From the NCBI RefSeq assembly GCF_047495875.1, contig NC_092458.1, positions 111,897,727-111,961,726 of the forward strand: a stretch of DNA of 64,000 bases, in the 5' to 3' direction. The position numbers were made by a program, and so were the translations under genes. The notes below the pieces were generated by a model. It was not told the origin of the DNA. It was given only the letters and a program-made list of their open reading frames with translations, and searched no databases. Of this stretch, positions 1 through 11,616 are shown piece by piece; the first letter of the stretch is position 1, and every line of letters begins with the position of its first letter. This DNA is from Pithys albifrons albifrons. Taxonomy: Eukaryota > Chordata > Aves > Passeriformes > Thamnophilidae.

Positions 1-3000
1 CCACACTGAGGCATTCTGTGAACAAAGCACAAGAAAAGCATGGATGCCTTATACTTGGTCAGAAACATGTTAGACATCTAGGATAATATAGGTAAGAGTC
101 TACTGCAAACTTCACTCATAAGATGGAGATGAACTTCAGAGGCAGTAATAAAACTTATTAAAAGGTTTTAGCTTCCTCTTGTAGAATGGAGAGCAAATGT
201 AAGTAATAAAATGGTCAGAAGCACTTGAACGTAATAGAAAGTTATCTTTGGACTTTCACTGAGGAAAGAATATTTTAAGATAATGCAGTTTAGATATAAG
301 TTTGAAAGGTAGCATAGAATAGGCTTTAGAGAAAAATTGACCATAAAAATGGTTCTGAATAGAGATACAGGGAGTTTATAACATAGGAGATTGTAGAATT
401 AAGCTTATGATTTCAAAAAGGCAAAATGAGAAAGTCAGGGAATTCACTTGGACCAAAAATTCTAACAGCTAAATGGGAACTTAACCAAATGCCCTCTGAG
501 GTGGGGTTTCAGTGATGTCGCCTCATCCTTGTATAAACTTAATACAGGAACATGCTCACCATCAGAAAGTGAAAAGGATCAAGATAGAAGAAATGAGGAT
601 ATAGCTACAAAGATCAGCAAAGGGACTAATCAATAAGGAGAGCTTGAAGTGTGAGAATAACACAAGAATGGCTAGAAGTGGAGACAGAAACAATTTAATA
701 GAAATAACAAAGGGTTCAGTAAGCATATATTGAGAAAAATGTAAAATAATAGAAGTTAGTTTATCTTAGTAGAGAAATAAATTTAAGACAAAAATTAGCA
801 CATCCATATTCTAAGACTACATTAATATTCTACCTCCATTTTCAATAAAGTAATTTTGAATGCAGGATAAGTAGCCAGCGAGGATATTATTAAATATAAT
901 AGAGAAACATATTGCCAAAGGTTTACACCCAATACATTCACATCAGAAGAGTTGGGTCCTTTCTTCCCTAAAACACTGACAGATTTTATACTTGAAATCC
1001 CAGGTCCTGTGAGAAGGTTTTGAGAGGTGGAGTTTTTTTGCTTCTGAAGATATTAAACTAAGGCATCTTAAGATTAACAAGGAACAATAATATGTGTCCA
1101 TTCAAAGGACAGTGATATTCAAGAGCTATGGAAATGTCTTGAAGGAGATAATTAGAAACAGATATAATAAGGAAAAAGGGAGAAAATTCAGCCTGCAGTT
1201 ACTAAACATATTTTCAATAAGCAACTTCTACTTTACTAAGACAGCAGTTTTACCAGCAAATTAATTATTATTTTAATCCAAAATATGCTTGGCCCATTTG
1301 ATCTGGTCTAACTGCACAAAATGTACTTTTTACTAAAAGAAGAAAATTGTAGAGCAGGTTAAGATCTGCTGTTTTTAAGGGGAAAACAATATTGCAATTT
1401 TCTGACAGAGAAACTGTTGACATGGAGATACATACAGGAGTTTGACTCCAGAGACATGGGTACTAAGCATTTCATTAAAGGAGGGGCACAAAAATACAAC
1501 AGCTTACCAAGTGTAATGGATAGAATGGTTATTCACTGGCAAATGCAAAATGGTCTGGAGAAACTGAAGGACTAACATAAGAGAAATGAAAGAGAATATG
1601 AAATCATTCACTTAGCATTTGATAAGAATATTCCTTACAAATCCATGTTCATGAATCAAAATAGACCAAGAAGGAGGAAACCGTACAGAATGATTAATCC
1701 ATCAGTGATGTATCACTGTGAAAGGACAAATATGACATATCAGGCTACAATTTCCACAGAAAGTACAAAACATGGTTAAGCTATTCACTACAGAATAAAA
1801 CACCTGAACCACAAGCAAATTAATCCAAAGCAAAACATGGCTGCAAACCACTTGGACCACCAGCATTATAATCAGAAAATCTGCTAGAACAGAGTGATTT
1901 GCTAGGCCTACTAAGATGAAATGCTTGCTGTCTATTCTGATGAAGTAAATCCGCCAGGGAAGTAGAAAACTCATATAATCTAAGGAACAGCATCACCCAA
2001 TAAGTTTTAGTAGTCTTTTAATTTTGACCAGAAATTTTTAAATGGTCAAAACACAAGGAAAGTGGTATTCTGGAGCAGGTATTTATCAAAAGAATCCAGG
2101 ACAGGAAATCAGAGTAGTATAGTTCAGAAAAGAGATAAATTACATGAATGCTCATGGCAGGAAAAAAGTAGGTCTCTTTATTTAGGTATTCTTTCAGGGT
2201 ACACACTCCAGAGTGCAATGAGAACCTGTGCACTTTTGTACTGAGAACAGCCAGCATAGCTGTGAAAAGTTATCTGAATAACTCCAGATTTTATAGGTTA
2301 ATTTTGATTTGGGAGTTGGGTCAATTCTTCTGTTTAGAGTTGTTTTTCTTCTCTTCTCCATCTTTAATATGATTCACTTATTGCTAACATGTGCTGTGTC
2401 TGAGTAGCAGGAGGAAACATTTCTGCCTCTGAAGAACAGGATTAAAAAAAAAATACAGCTGGCTTGTGTATACACTTGGAAAAAAAACACTCTTGCTGTT
2501 TTTACTTCTTTAGAAGTGTTGGGCAGCTTGTACTATTAATGCCATATCATTCTTTGAAGGCAGATTCTGATATCTGTGCCAGGAGAAGAAATAACTTTCA
2601 TCTTTTAAAAGAATTAGTTGCTGGTGTAAGAGGTCATTACAACATTTTCCTGTGAATCATGAGCTGGATAATAAAGCCAATAGTCTAACAAGACTTTGCA
2701 TCCCACTATTGCCCTGGGACTCTGAAGAATGCACATTGAAAAACTCAAATGCAAATTATCTGTGACTGCACTCCACACAATTGCTATTGTTAAAAGAAAA
2801 CAGTCAGTAAAATTCCAGATATAGATAGATAGAAATACTTATCAGGTAGTGACAGTGACATGCGAAAGGAAACTGACTGGATATTTTACTTTTTCCCAAT
2901 TATATTTTATGTAACAGGATAGAATAAAAAATATTCATATAATTTTAACTTCATAGGCTACAAAGTCACAGTGGGGCTGTCTTGGGCCTTAGAAACTGTA

Positions 3001-4424
3001 TGTTAATAGGCTTACCTATTCATGCAAGCATCCAACTACACAATGTCATAATTACTGTAAAGTCTGCCCTCTAGTCAAATATTCTGAGATATGACCACAT
3101 GATTTCAATGGTAGCCCCCAGCAGAAGATAAAGTCTGGTCCAGGGCTGAAGCTGTAGTAAATTGTATTTGTGAGGCACAGGGTCAATTGATAATTATTTC
3201 ACATTGGGGAGATGGCATAACTAAGATGTAAGAAACAAGAAATCATCAAAATAATAAACATAAAAATTAATAAGTATCAAACCTGATTATTTTTTAAAAA
3301 ATCCAAATGTACAAAAACCACTCACCCTCTCACACCTCCATGTCTTCTTTGTGCTCTCAATACACAGACCTAGATACTGGTTGAATTCAGCAATGTTGAC
3401 TAAACACAGGAACTGGTTGCCCAGTGATTTCCAACACTGAAGAAATTCCCAATACACCTGGTCAAGACCCTGAGTGATTTGAGCTCACCTCAAAGTTAGA
3501 TGCAGCCAAGTCATCAGGAAGCCTGGAGCTATGCCCAGACACTATTTTGGTCACTCAGCAATGTCATTTGAGGAAAATCTCTGCCAGGGGACTACCAGGG
3601 ATGCACCCTGCTCTGCTGCACAGTGGGACAACACAACTCATTAATTGCAAGGACTGCCTTCCTTTCCTTGACTTCAGCAGTTCTCACACCTCTTTCCCAC
3701 ACTCATGCACACCTGTGTTTGTGACTTTATCATAGGTGTTAGAATCCCTTAATACAAAATGTTAAGCAGATGACTAAAACCATGAAGGCTGCCTAGCAAA
3801 AAAACCTCAGAAATGTGGTCATGCACATGCTGTAAGAAAATCCTGGATAGGAGTCACAGGCAAGGTCAGACTGTCCTTGACTCTTCTGATAATGACTAGT
3901 TGTCGCAAGAGTCAAGCTACACTACACCAGTATATTTTTTCTTGGCAGAACACTTTGCATGTGAGCCATTAGAAACAGAATCACCATAGTGGAAAATAGG
4001 AGCATCAGTTTATCTTCCCCTGTGTATAAAAAAATTATTTTTTAAATTTAAATTCAACCTTTTCTTCTCCTTTTGAAATTACTTTTTAATGTTGATAATA
4101 TTTCCATCATTTAAAATATTGTTTTAGTCATTTTCTTTACTTACAGGAAAAAATATCAGATTACTGAATGTCTTACCATACCATGGCAAATCTTTCCAAA
4201 AATTCTTAGCAATTAATTGGCAATTTTTAAAAAAAGTCTACATCCCAAGCAGCAGCAATTACTGAAGTCAATGTCCAAGCTGATATATTTGGAGTATGAG
4301 GAGGAAGACTCCTGTTCTTCCTCAAGACTTGCCATTAGAGAAGAGGTTTAGTGCTCTCTAAGAAGAAGGAGTAGATGGGTAAGGTTTCAAGAGAAGCAAA
4401 TGAGCCTCTAGACCCTGAACCACA
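1..4424. other. AT-rich unique non-coding sequence
   Basis: I see no gene here. ORFs are all 90 codons or shorter, sit in both strands and have no recognisable motif. The plus strand is visibly purine-rich over about 150-1700, with many runs such as 'aagaaggagg' and 'gagaaagaa'. Minor simple sequence includes an A10 run at 2444-2453 and three ATAG units at 2821-2832. The last 150 bases or so may already be degraded CR1, because copy 1 has no sharp left edge. Confidence 0.6.
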
Positions 4425-4437
4425 CAGGATTAGCTGG

Positions 4438-4702
4438 AAAAAGAGTGATTGTGATGGGTGACTCCTCATTGTAAGGGACAGAGGCACCCATCTGTCACCC
4501 TGAGCAGTTGTCCAGTGAGGTTTGTTGTCTGCCAGGGACTTGAATCAAGGATGTCGCAGAACGATTGCCAAGGCTTGTCAACATATCTGTCACCAACTGC
4601 TGGTCTTTCATGTGGACACAAATGATACCAAAGGTAACTTGGGGACCATCAAATGTGGTTGATGATAGAGTGACCAGTCTGGTGAGGTGAGCTTTAAACT
4701 AG
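4438..4702 (+). pseudogene. CR1 ORF1 (esterase-domain) remnant
   Basis: The frame reads RVIVMGDSS from 4442, which matches the conserved block I (Gly-Asp-Ser, nucleophile serine) of the SGNH/GDSL-type esterase domain found in CR1 ORF1. Downstream bases still follow the CR1 consensus ('acagaggcacccatctg', 'tttcatgtggacacaaatgatacc'). They then jump near 4656-4670 to the extreme end of ORF1 (LVR-like text followed by a TAG stop at 4700-4702). The middle of the domain, including the Asp-x-x-His catalytic block, has been deleted, so the product could not be a working esterase. In intact elements this ORF1 protein is thought to assist retrotransposition. Frame interruptions and the deletion make this a pseudogene. 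Confidence 0.8.
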
Positions 4703-4856
4703 GAAGGGGACAAGGGGTAAGGGACTGAATTTTGCATGGATGGGCTGGTTGAATGGTGTGTTCTATTCCTTCCCTCATAAACCAGGACTGATGTCTTAAT
4801 CAAAGTTGTTTTGTGCCAGATAAGGGTACAATAAGAGGCTGATAAGAAGATCCTGA

Positions 4857-4882
4857 GGGGGGAGGGGGGAGGGGGGGGCGGG
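4857..4882 (+). other. G-quadruplex-type motif (G6-A-G6-A-G8-C-G3)
   Basis: Four G-runs of 6, 6, 8 and 3 bases are separated by single A, A and C bases, which fits the G3+N1-7 pattern for a stable intramolecular quadruplex with one-base loops. It lies inside CR1 copy 1, between the ORF1 and RT remnants. I do not recognise it as part of the CR1 consensus. Folding in vivo is not shown by sequence. Confidence 0.75.
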
Positions 4883-4983
4883 TTAATGCTTTTTATCTCC
4901 TCCCTTCCATTAAAGCACTAATGCACCAGTGTAAAACTCCCTCTCAGGGAAGGTGTTATAAGCCTGAACATATATCTTTCAAC

Positions 4984-5640
4984 CTGATTTCCTTCAATGT
5001 TAAGACAGCTTCCTGGATGGATGAGGGAAGAGCAGCAGATATTGCCTACTGGGACTTAAGTGAGACTTTCAGCAATGTCTCTCAACAATTCAGAAAATGT
5101 GGACTGGATGAGTGGACAGTGAGGTGGACTGAGAACTGGTTGAACAGCAGATCCCAGAAGGGCATAAGCAGTGACACTGGCTCTAGTTACAGGAGGCCTG
5201 TCACTGGTGGTGTTCCCAAGGGTTCAATACTGGGCCCAGTATTGTTTAATTTATTCATCTGTTACTTGGATGAAGGGGCAGACACCTCCTCCGCAAGTTC
5301 ACTGATGACACAAACCTGGGAGGAGCAGCCAATACCTCAGAGAGCTGTGCAGGACCCCAGCAGTTGTAGAGATGGGCAGAGAACCATCTGAAGTTCAGCA
5401 AAGGAAAATGCAGGGTCCTGCACCTGGGCAGGAATAAAATAAACCCAAGCATCAGCACAGGCTGGGGGCTGACCTGCTGAAAAGCAGATCTGCAGAGAAG
5501 GACCTGGAGTTCCTGGTGGACACCAAAGCTGTCCATGAGCCAGCAGTTTGTCTTGGGGGCCAAGGCAGCCAACAGTATCCTGGGATGCACTAGGAAGAGT
5601 GTTGCCAGCAGGAGAGGAGATCTCCAGTTACCATAGCCTA
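4984..5640 (+). pseudogene. CR1 ORF2 reverse-transcriptase remnant (copy 1)
   Basis: One frame stays open from 4921 to a stop at 5389-5391. It carries palm motif A as YWDLSETFSN, where the family normally has a YLDFSKAFD-like string: the first aspartate is kept and the second is lost. RT motif B text (VPKGSILGPVLFNLF) lies near 5206-5257. A frameshift follows, because the catalytic Asp-Asp motif (FTDD, usually FADD) is readable only in another frame at 5298-5309. After that, 'gaaaatgcagggtcctgcacctgggc' and 'gagaaggacctggagttcctggt' continue the consensus in shifting frames to about 5640. The protein would have been the ORF2 polymerase that copies CR1 RNA at the target site. With frameshifts and no N-terminal endonuclease or C-terminus, it is dead. 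Confidence 0.88.
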
Positions 5641-6240
5641 TCTGAGTACTACCCATGCAGAGCTGTAATTTAAGCCTCCTCTTTTTTTCAGTTATTCCAT
5701 GTCCTAAATTCTGTTTCTCAACTTTTCCCTCTTACTTCACAAATGCCTTGTGAGTGGTGCCTCACTAGAGCTTCCCAAACAAAGGGATAGGAGAAAAGGG
5801 TCATTTCTTCTCAAATCAAATAGAAAGAGCAAGAGTGCACATTTCTGTTAACTCAGACAAATCACCCTGAAGGTTAAAGGAGTCCTTTCCTATGCAAGAT
5901 CAGAAGACAAGCCAGCACAGCTGGCTCTCAGGGCATTTTCCTACAGTTATAGTCCAAAAGAGCACTGAGCATTGGAGCACACTTTCATCCCAGAGAAGAT
6001 AGTGCCCCAGATTTGCAAGCTTTTTTTTCCCCCTCTTTGTCTCATAACAGCAAGATTTTTTTTTTTTTCTAATGATAAAATAATGATAAAATCTCAAAAG
6101 AAATAATTTTTTAACAGCTAATGTGTTAATTATGAAGCATTGACCTTTCTTCCCTTATGTTTCTTCTCAGGTAGTCAAGTAGATGAGAAAACAGTTATTC
6201 TAACCCAAGATACACTTTATCTTGAGGAAAACAAAATCTG
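5641..6240. other. non-coding sequence with a T13 tract
   Basis: I see nothing gene-like. A T13 homopolymer lies at 6056-6068, and a 65-codon minus-strand ORF crossing it is explained by the tract. Confidence 0.6.
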
Positions 6241-7120
6241 AAAAATGGAATTCTTCCTTATATGGAGTTATGAATCCATGGCCAGCTCTCATAGTTTCAT
6301 CCTATTTGCAAGCACCATTCTTGCAATGGTGCAAAGTACTGAGATGCAGCTCCTCCCAGGCAGAACGTCACAAGTTTTGCTGACTGATATTTCCATCACT
6401 TCTCGCTTTGGTGCAGATGCCTCGTGGAATAACATTTTCATTTCGTCTAGAACTATGGCAACCTGGGCAGCTGCCAGAAGGCAGCTTTGGTTGACAACTC
6501 AAAAGAGAGATTCTCAGGCAAAACAATTAGTGGTAACTGCTCTTTTCCAGGCAGGCAGACTTTCTGGCAAATCGCACAACTAAGTCAGAGAATTCAGACA
6601 AGGAGAAATCCAGGCTGCTTTGCCCAAAGGAAGGAATGCAGGTTTTTATAGCATGGAAGGAGGAATTCTTTTGGTTTCTCACTGTAGCTCCAAATACCAA
6701 AGCTGTCTGTGGCAAAGGGTTTGCCCTGAAGCTACCCCATGGTGGTGGGGCAGACACCATGAGGGCTATTCGAGGTGCCACAACATCACAAGCTGCCCAA
6801 AGAAGCAGCAGCATAGAAGCTTTCCCATGGATGCATTAGCCTTGCAGTACAGACTTGTTGTTTCTCAGGCCTAGTGCTGCCCACCCAGGCACACCAGCTT
6901 GCTTGATTGGGTGATGCATCCCTGCACTCTGTTGCAGGGAAGCATCCGCAGAAACTTGAAGGTTCCTGCACAGGTTGTCCTGCCAAAAAGGCCAATTCCA
7001 TCCTTCAGGGGTCTGTTTTTGAGGCAGAGTTCATCACAGTTCCCACCCAGGACGGGGCTCAGAGCAGGTGCTGCTACAACAAGCTCTAAACTGCCTTCCA
7101 TTACTACCAAGCCTTTCTAA
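6241..7120. other. GC-richer pocket with overlapping chance ORFs
   Basis: Base composition is less AT-rich than the flanks. Seven or so ORFs of 60-112 codons overlap on both strands, the longest on the plus strand at 6245-6583. None has a motif, signal peptide or codon pattern that I can tie to a family. Dense overlap on both strands is what fewer AT-rich stop codons produce. The pocket could be a very old repeat or an untranslated exon, but nothing visible decides this. Confidence 0.4.
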
Positions 7121-7439
7121 TATCCCCACTCTCTACCCTCACTCCATATTGTTAAATTGCCTTTTTAGGCCCTGGTCTCTTATAGTGCTGCCAGCCACAA
7201 CTAGGGAAACTGCTTTACTCATTAGTAGCACAGTAGCAATTGCAGGTGAAATCCTTCCAAAGAATTTGTTTAAATCATGCCTGGAGAGTGGCTGCAATCG
7301 GTTGTGAATTGCTAAGCTTAAGCCCAGGCTTTCCTTATTTCCCTGTCCTTGATTTACAAATTGCTTTTTGATATCTTACTTTCCCCTCCTCACATGTCCC
7401 CTCTCTATATATATTAGCAATGTACAGCTTTTCCAGGAA
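7121..7439. other. non-coding sequence
   Basis: Pyrimidine-leaning unique sequence. I see no gene, repeat or regulatory site that I can support. Confidence 0.5.
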
Positions 7440-8520
7440 CAAACACTGAGAGGCAGTGCCCACTTGTAAGCGCCTCCTTGCTCTATGTGTAATCCAATAG
7501 CCTTACAGAAGATACCAATGTGTTACATTTTTTAATCTGATTCTTGCCTTTTGAAATATTTCAGACCTAGAGCCTTTTTATTGATATCTTTTACTAGATA
7601 CCTATTAGATAGACGTTCATTATCTATTCTTTCTAGAAACAGTTTACAAGTAGAGCCCAAACTTACAGGCCAGTTTAAACAAGCTGTAAGGAAAAACAAT
7701 TAAGAGGATTCTGTCCCCAGGGAGTTTGAAGTGTAATTTATATACAAACAGTGTTGGTTTATTTCGAGATAGGATACAGAAATCTAATGCTGCTTAACAG
7801 GACCAGCATGCACAGAGAAACTTTTAGCTGACAATAAGTCCATTCAAATTATCCTTTTTAATGAAGGAGGAATTTTATTTCACTTCCTATATTTTTAATT
7901 GAATCGCTTGCATAATTTTACTTACATAAAGCCTAGTAACAGCTAATAGTATTATTTGCTTTCCATTTGTTTTTGCTTCCTGCTGTTGAATGAACAATCT
8001 GTGTTTACAGATTAGCAGCAGTTGTAAAGTGCCCTGACTTTCTCTTCCATTTCGAAGTTATGAGTGAGAAGCACATTATATTGGTTGCTCTGGCATTTTT
8101 GGAGTAGCTTAGGCATTCACAGTGCAAACCACTGTTATTCATACTGTTATAATTCCTCTGCAGTTAAGTCATTACTAGCAATCAGAGCAGGCTTGTAGTA
8201 CAATTCCTTATTTGGGAATGTCATGTGAGATGCCCAGAGCAATATGAAAAAATAAAGGCCAACTTGTCTGGCTGTGGAGGGATTTATAGCAGGCCTACTG
8301 GCAGAGATCTGCTGGGAAGTATTAAGAGCTCTTGCTTAGCTGATCATATAAACACCCAAGCCAGCAGGTGCATTACATTTGTACACTATCTTTTTCCTTC
8401 AGGTGCAGTATTAAAAATCCTGTCATCACAGCAGGTTTATAGAAACGTGAATTATAGTGGCCTTTTCCTGCAGATGATTGAGCTGAAGTTTTTCTTTAGC
8501 TAAATGTGAAATTCATTTAA
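7440..8520. other. candidate conserved non-coding segment
   Basis: The stretch lacks simple repeats and long ORFs. Its texture is that of vertebrate conserved non-coding DNA: balanced words and blocks such as 8260-8400 ('tggagggatttatagcagg', 'gatctgctgggaagtatt', 'gcttagctgatcatataa'). A 92-codon plus-strand ORF at 8225-8503 has no recognisable domain. This is an impression from base texture only; conservation was not measured. Confidence 0.2.
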
Positions 8521-10984
8521 AATCACTTAAATTTTTTGTCCTACTTCTTAACAAATGGCAATATCGCTGAGAAAAATTCTACCTCGGACAACATTTTTCT
8601 TTTAGTAAGAAAGAAGGCTGTCTTAAAGCAGAAATATCTGATTAGTAGTTCTTAAAGACAACATCAGAGATGTTTATTTCCAAACAGCTGCATTCAAACT
8701 GGACTTCTTCCTTCCAAGAATATGAACATCTCACCCAAATGTGAAACTTTGGATAAGTAGTTCTACATTTGACTCAAACCCATAAGTTCTATTGTTTGTA
8801 AATGTCCTTTTTTTTTAAGGCACAGAACACTACATAAGATTAAAATGTGACCTACTTCATAATAATCATACCCTATGGAAAGCCAAGACTGAAGTTAATG
8901 AATGAAATTATATGTGGTTAAGGATAGAGTAATAATTGAATTATTAGGAACAACTTGCAACTTGCTATTTTACATGAGAAACACCCACTCATCCTCTCTT
9001 AACACAACCATCTGCTTGGATGGTCAAGGAATTACAGTCAGAAAATGGATAAATTAATGTTTTATATGTAATTTTAGCTTAGCGCTCCATTTCAAGTGCT
9101 TGAATACAGGGACTTTAATTGCACAATCACATTCTTTTCTGCTCTCCACAGCAGTCCTATGTAATACATAACTATTTTCTACTGTAATCCTTGATGAGTC
9201 ACTACTGTAGAAGAAACGGAACATGTTTGGGAGCATGTGTATTTAATGGAACTATAATCAAGTCAGGAAAATTCTCTCTTCCTGTAGTCTCCTTTTATGG
9301 AGCTCAGAACAACAAAATAGAACAAAACCTGAGGAGAGGAAGGAAAGATGATCCAGTTGAAAATCCAGTCTATTCAACCACTGGTGCCCTGCTGGAACCA
9401 AAGTTAAGACACTTAAGGTGAAGTTTTACAACAGGAGAGCTTTCTTTTTGCTTTTGAAAAAGTGATAGTATTGCTAAAAAATGGTCTGCTACAGAAATCA
9501 TTATCTGTTATTAAAAAAGATCCTCTTTCTCAAATAGAAATAGCCCCATTTCATGTACATTATTTGCTTCAAGATGCCATGACCTCTCTTGCCCTCATCC
9601 TAGCTATTTTTTGAACCCCATTGGCAGAAAATTAATCAGCAAGCAAGAATACATTTCAATGAGTTTAGAGAGTAGAATCACCTGCACTCATCAGGGTGTG
9701 AGATGAATCCCAGCACCAGTCCAAGGGAAGGGGGAAGATGATCTTTACACAGCAGCAAGCTAACCCAGTAGCCAAATTTGGTACCTATTTTGACTCTTTA
9801 GGCCTCATATCACCACCTGCCAACAGAAGCATGACAGCATTCAGTTCTTCGTGGGATGTTCTGAGGGTAAACATGCCACAGGTTGCAAGACACTTGCTAC
9901 GAAGACAAAGGCCTTATATAAGCAGTGGACAAATCTGTTTACTGCAGTGATGTGTCTTATTCTACAGAGGGAGAGTTTGTACATAAGTGGCTTAAAATGG
10001 CAACTCACCTCTTTGGTAAAATGCTTCATTGTGACACTGCTGGTGTTCTATCTCCATGTAGTTTTTCCTCCATCCAGATTTAGTATTCAGAATAAGGGAG
10101 AGGCTTGCATGTGTAGTACTGCTCGGGGTTTCATTTTCAGAGATGATAAGAACCTCTGACTAAAAAATCTGGTAGGAAAAAAAGCCTGTGTCAAAACATA
10201 TGTGTTGTTCTAGAGACCTCCTCACCTAGCAACACCTTAAGTGTATTTTCCCTCCTCTCAAAAATGGTCATCTTGGCATTTAGCATTTGTGTTGCAGCAA
10301 AGCAGACACTCTCTTGTTCTGTAACCTCATATGTTATGCTGATTGCTCTCATCCGTGATCTGCTCACCAGCTGCTGCTGCTGCAGGAGGGCCCTAAGGAG
10401 GAGCCTCAGGATTCTGCAGCATGTCCATGGCAAGGGCTGCACTACAGCCTGACTTTCCTCATATCAAGCAAGATCTCCCACTTCAGTGCAGCTGGAAGTG
10501 CCCCCAGTGTGCTCTAGCACAAGGGGCATCTGTTGCAGAGGGGCAAACCAGCTGAGATCTCAGCAAAGACTGCAGCAAACCAGACAGAAATAACTCAATG
10601 CACTCCAATGTGATCCCAGTGTCAGTGCCAGCTTGAGCAGTGATTTTGATGACAGTGGAAGCCCTGCACGTGGTGATTACTAGCTGCCAACAGGATCTTG
10701 TGGCTGCAAATGCTCAAATACTCTAACCTAAGGGATTTAAAATGAGTGGAGGAATTGAGTGGGGACTGGTGGGTGTTTATGAGTCTGATAAGTCTCTGGA
10801 GGAGCTGAACTGCCTTACCAAAGAAACTTCCGGGTATGAGGATAGCGTTGTGTGACCTCAGCCTGTTCCTTCTCTCGCAGACCTTGCATGACAAGTCAAA
10901 CCAACAAGGTTTAGTGACCTAGTAGGCATATTGGATCTTTAATCAGCTGATCACATCTCCTAGATGACCTATATTGTCAGACCT
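8521..10984. other. non-coding sequence between CR1 copies
   Basis: Unique sequence, AT-rich to about 10200 and GC-richer from 10200 to 10950. ORFs of 60-102 codons occur on both strands without motifs. The short CTG tract listed separately is the only simple repeat worth noting. Confidence 0.55.
10371..10382 (+). repeat. (CTG)4 trinucleotide tract
   Basis: Four perfect CTG units are flanked by 'cag' on both sides, giving a self-complementary 'cagctgctgctgctgcag'. It is short and within the normal stable range for such tracts. Confidence 0.85.
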
Positions 10985-10997
10985 GACCTTTTCCTGA

Positions 10998-11572
10998 CAG
11001 AAAAGGACTTAGGAATGCTGGTCTGCAGCAACTCAACATGAGCTAGTGTGTGCCCAACTGGCAAGAAGGCCAATGTCATCCTGGCCTGTATCAGGAATAG
11101 TGTGGTCAGCAGGACCAGGGCAGTGATAGTCCTCCTGTTTTCAGCACTGGTGAGGCCACACCTCAAATCCTGCATTCAGTTTTGGTCTCTTCACTATAAG
11201 AAAGACATTGTGGTGCTCGAGCATGTCCAGAGAAGGGCAACGAAGTTGGTGAAGGGTCTAGAACACAATTCTTATGAGGAGCAGCTAAGGGAGTGTGGAG
11301 TGTTTAACCTGAAGAAAAGGAGGCTTAGGGGGGACTGTATCACTCTCTACAACTCCCTGGCAGGAGTGTGGCAAGGTGAAGGTTGGTCTCTCCTCCAACG
11401 TAACAAGCAATGCAACAGAAACAGCCTCAGGTTTGCCAGGGAAGGTTTAGATTGGACATCAGGAAAATTCTTTCACTCAAAGGGTGGTCAGGCATTGGAA
11501 CAGGCTGCCCAAGGAAGTGGTTGAGTCACCAACCCTGGAAGTGTTCAAAAAATGTGTTGATGTGGCACTTGG
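10998..11572 (+). pseudogene. CR1 ORF2 C-terminal reverse-transcriptase remnant (copy 2)
   Basis: The frame open at 11048-11524 reads [14 protein letters not shown], then [16 protein letters not shown], then [20 protein letters not shown] and KKRRLRGD. This is the standard order for the CR1 palm-to-thumb and C-terminal region. Near 11440 the CR1 sense moves to a second frame (RFRLDIRK), and near 11465 to a third ([17 protein letters not shown]), which continues through [14 protein letters not shown] to about 11570. At least two indels therefore break the ORF. The endonuclease and catalytic palm motifs lie upstream of the truncation point and are absent. In a full element this is the end of the enzyme that performs target-primed reverse transcription. 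Confidence 0.93.
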
Positions 11573-11616
11573 GGGCATTCCTTCATGGTGGACTTGGCAG
11601 TGTAATGTTTGCATTT

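Larger units (their letters stand above)
4425..5640 (+). mobile_element. CR1 non-LTR retrotransposon copy 1, internally deleted, 3' end missing
   Basis: This is a decayed CR1 (chicken repeat 1) LINE in plus orientation. It keeps a piece of ORF1 with the GDS esterase block, including the stretch 'gtgatgggtgactcctca' and the ORF1 end 'gctttaaactagg'. It then jumps to the palm of the ORF2 reverse transcriptase. The ORF2 endonuclease part is not visible. Similarity stops near 5640, in the region coding for the end of the RT palm or thumb, so the thumb C-terminus and the 3' untranslated tail are absent. That is the reverse of the usual CR1 pattern, where 5' truncation leaves the 3' end intact, and it implies later deletion or rearrangement. 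The left edge is diffuse and may reach back to about 4260. Family assignment is from memory of the CR1 consensus, not from an alignment. Confidence 0.9.

Noticed and set aside
1702..1974. 90-codon minus-strand ORF with hydrophobic text and a repeated LVVQV string
   Set aside because: The repeat comes from similar 'ccac..gaccac' words in AT-rich DNA. There is no start context, motif or neighbour to support a membrane protein.
6245..6583. 112-codon plus-strand ORF starting with a hydrophobic segment that could pass for a signal peptide
   Set aside because: The rest has no recognisable domain, and several overlapping frames in the same pocket are equally open. Chance is sufficient.
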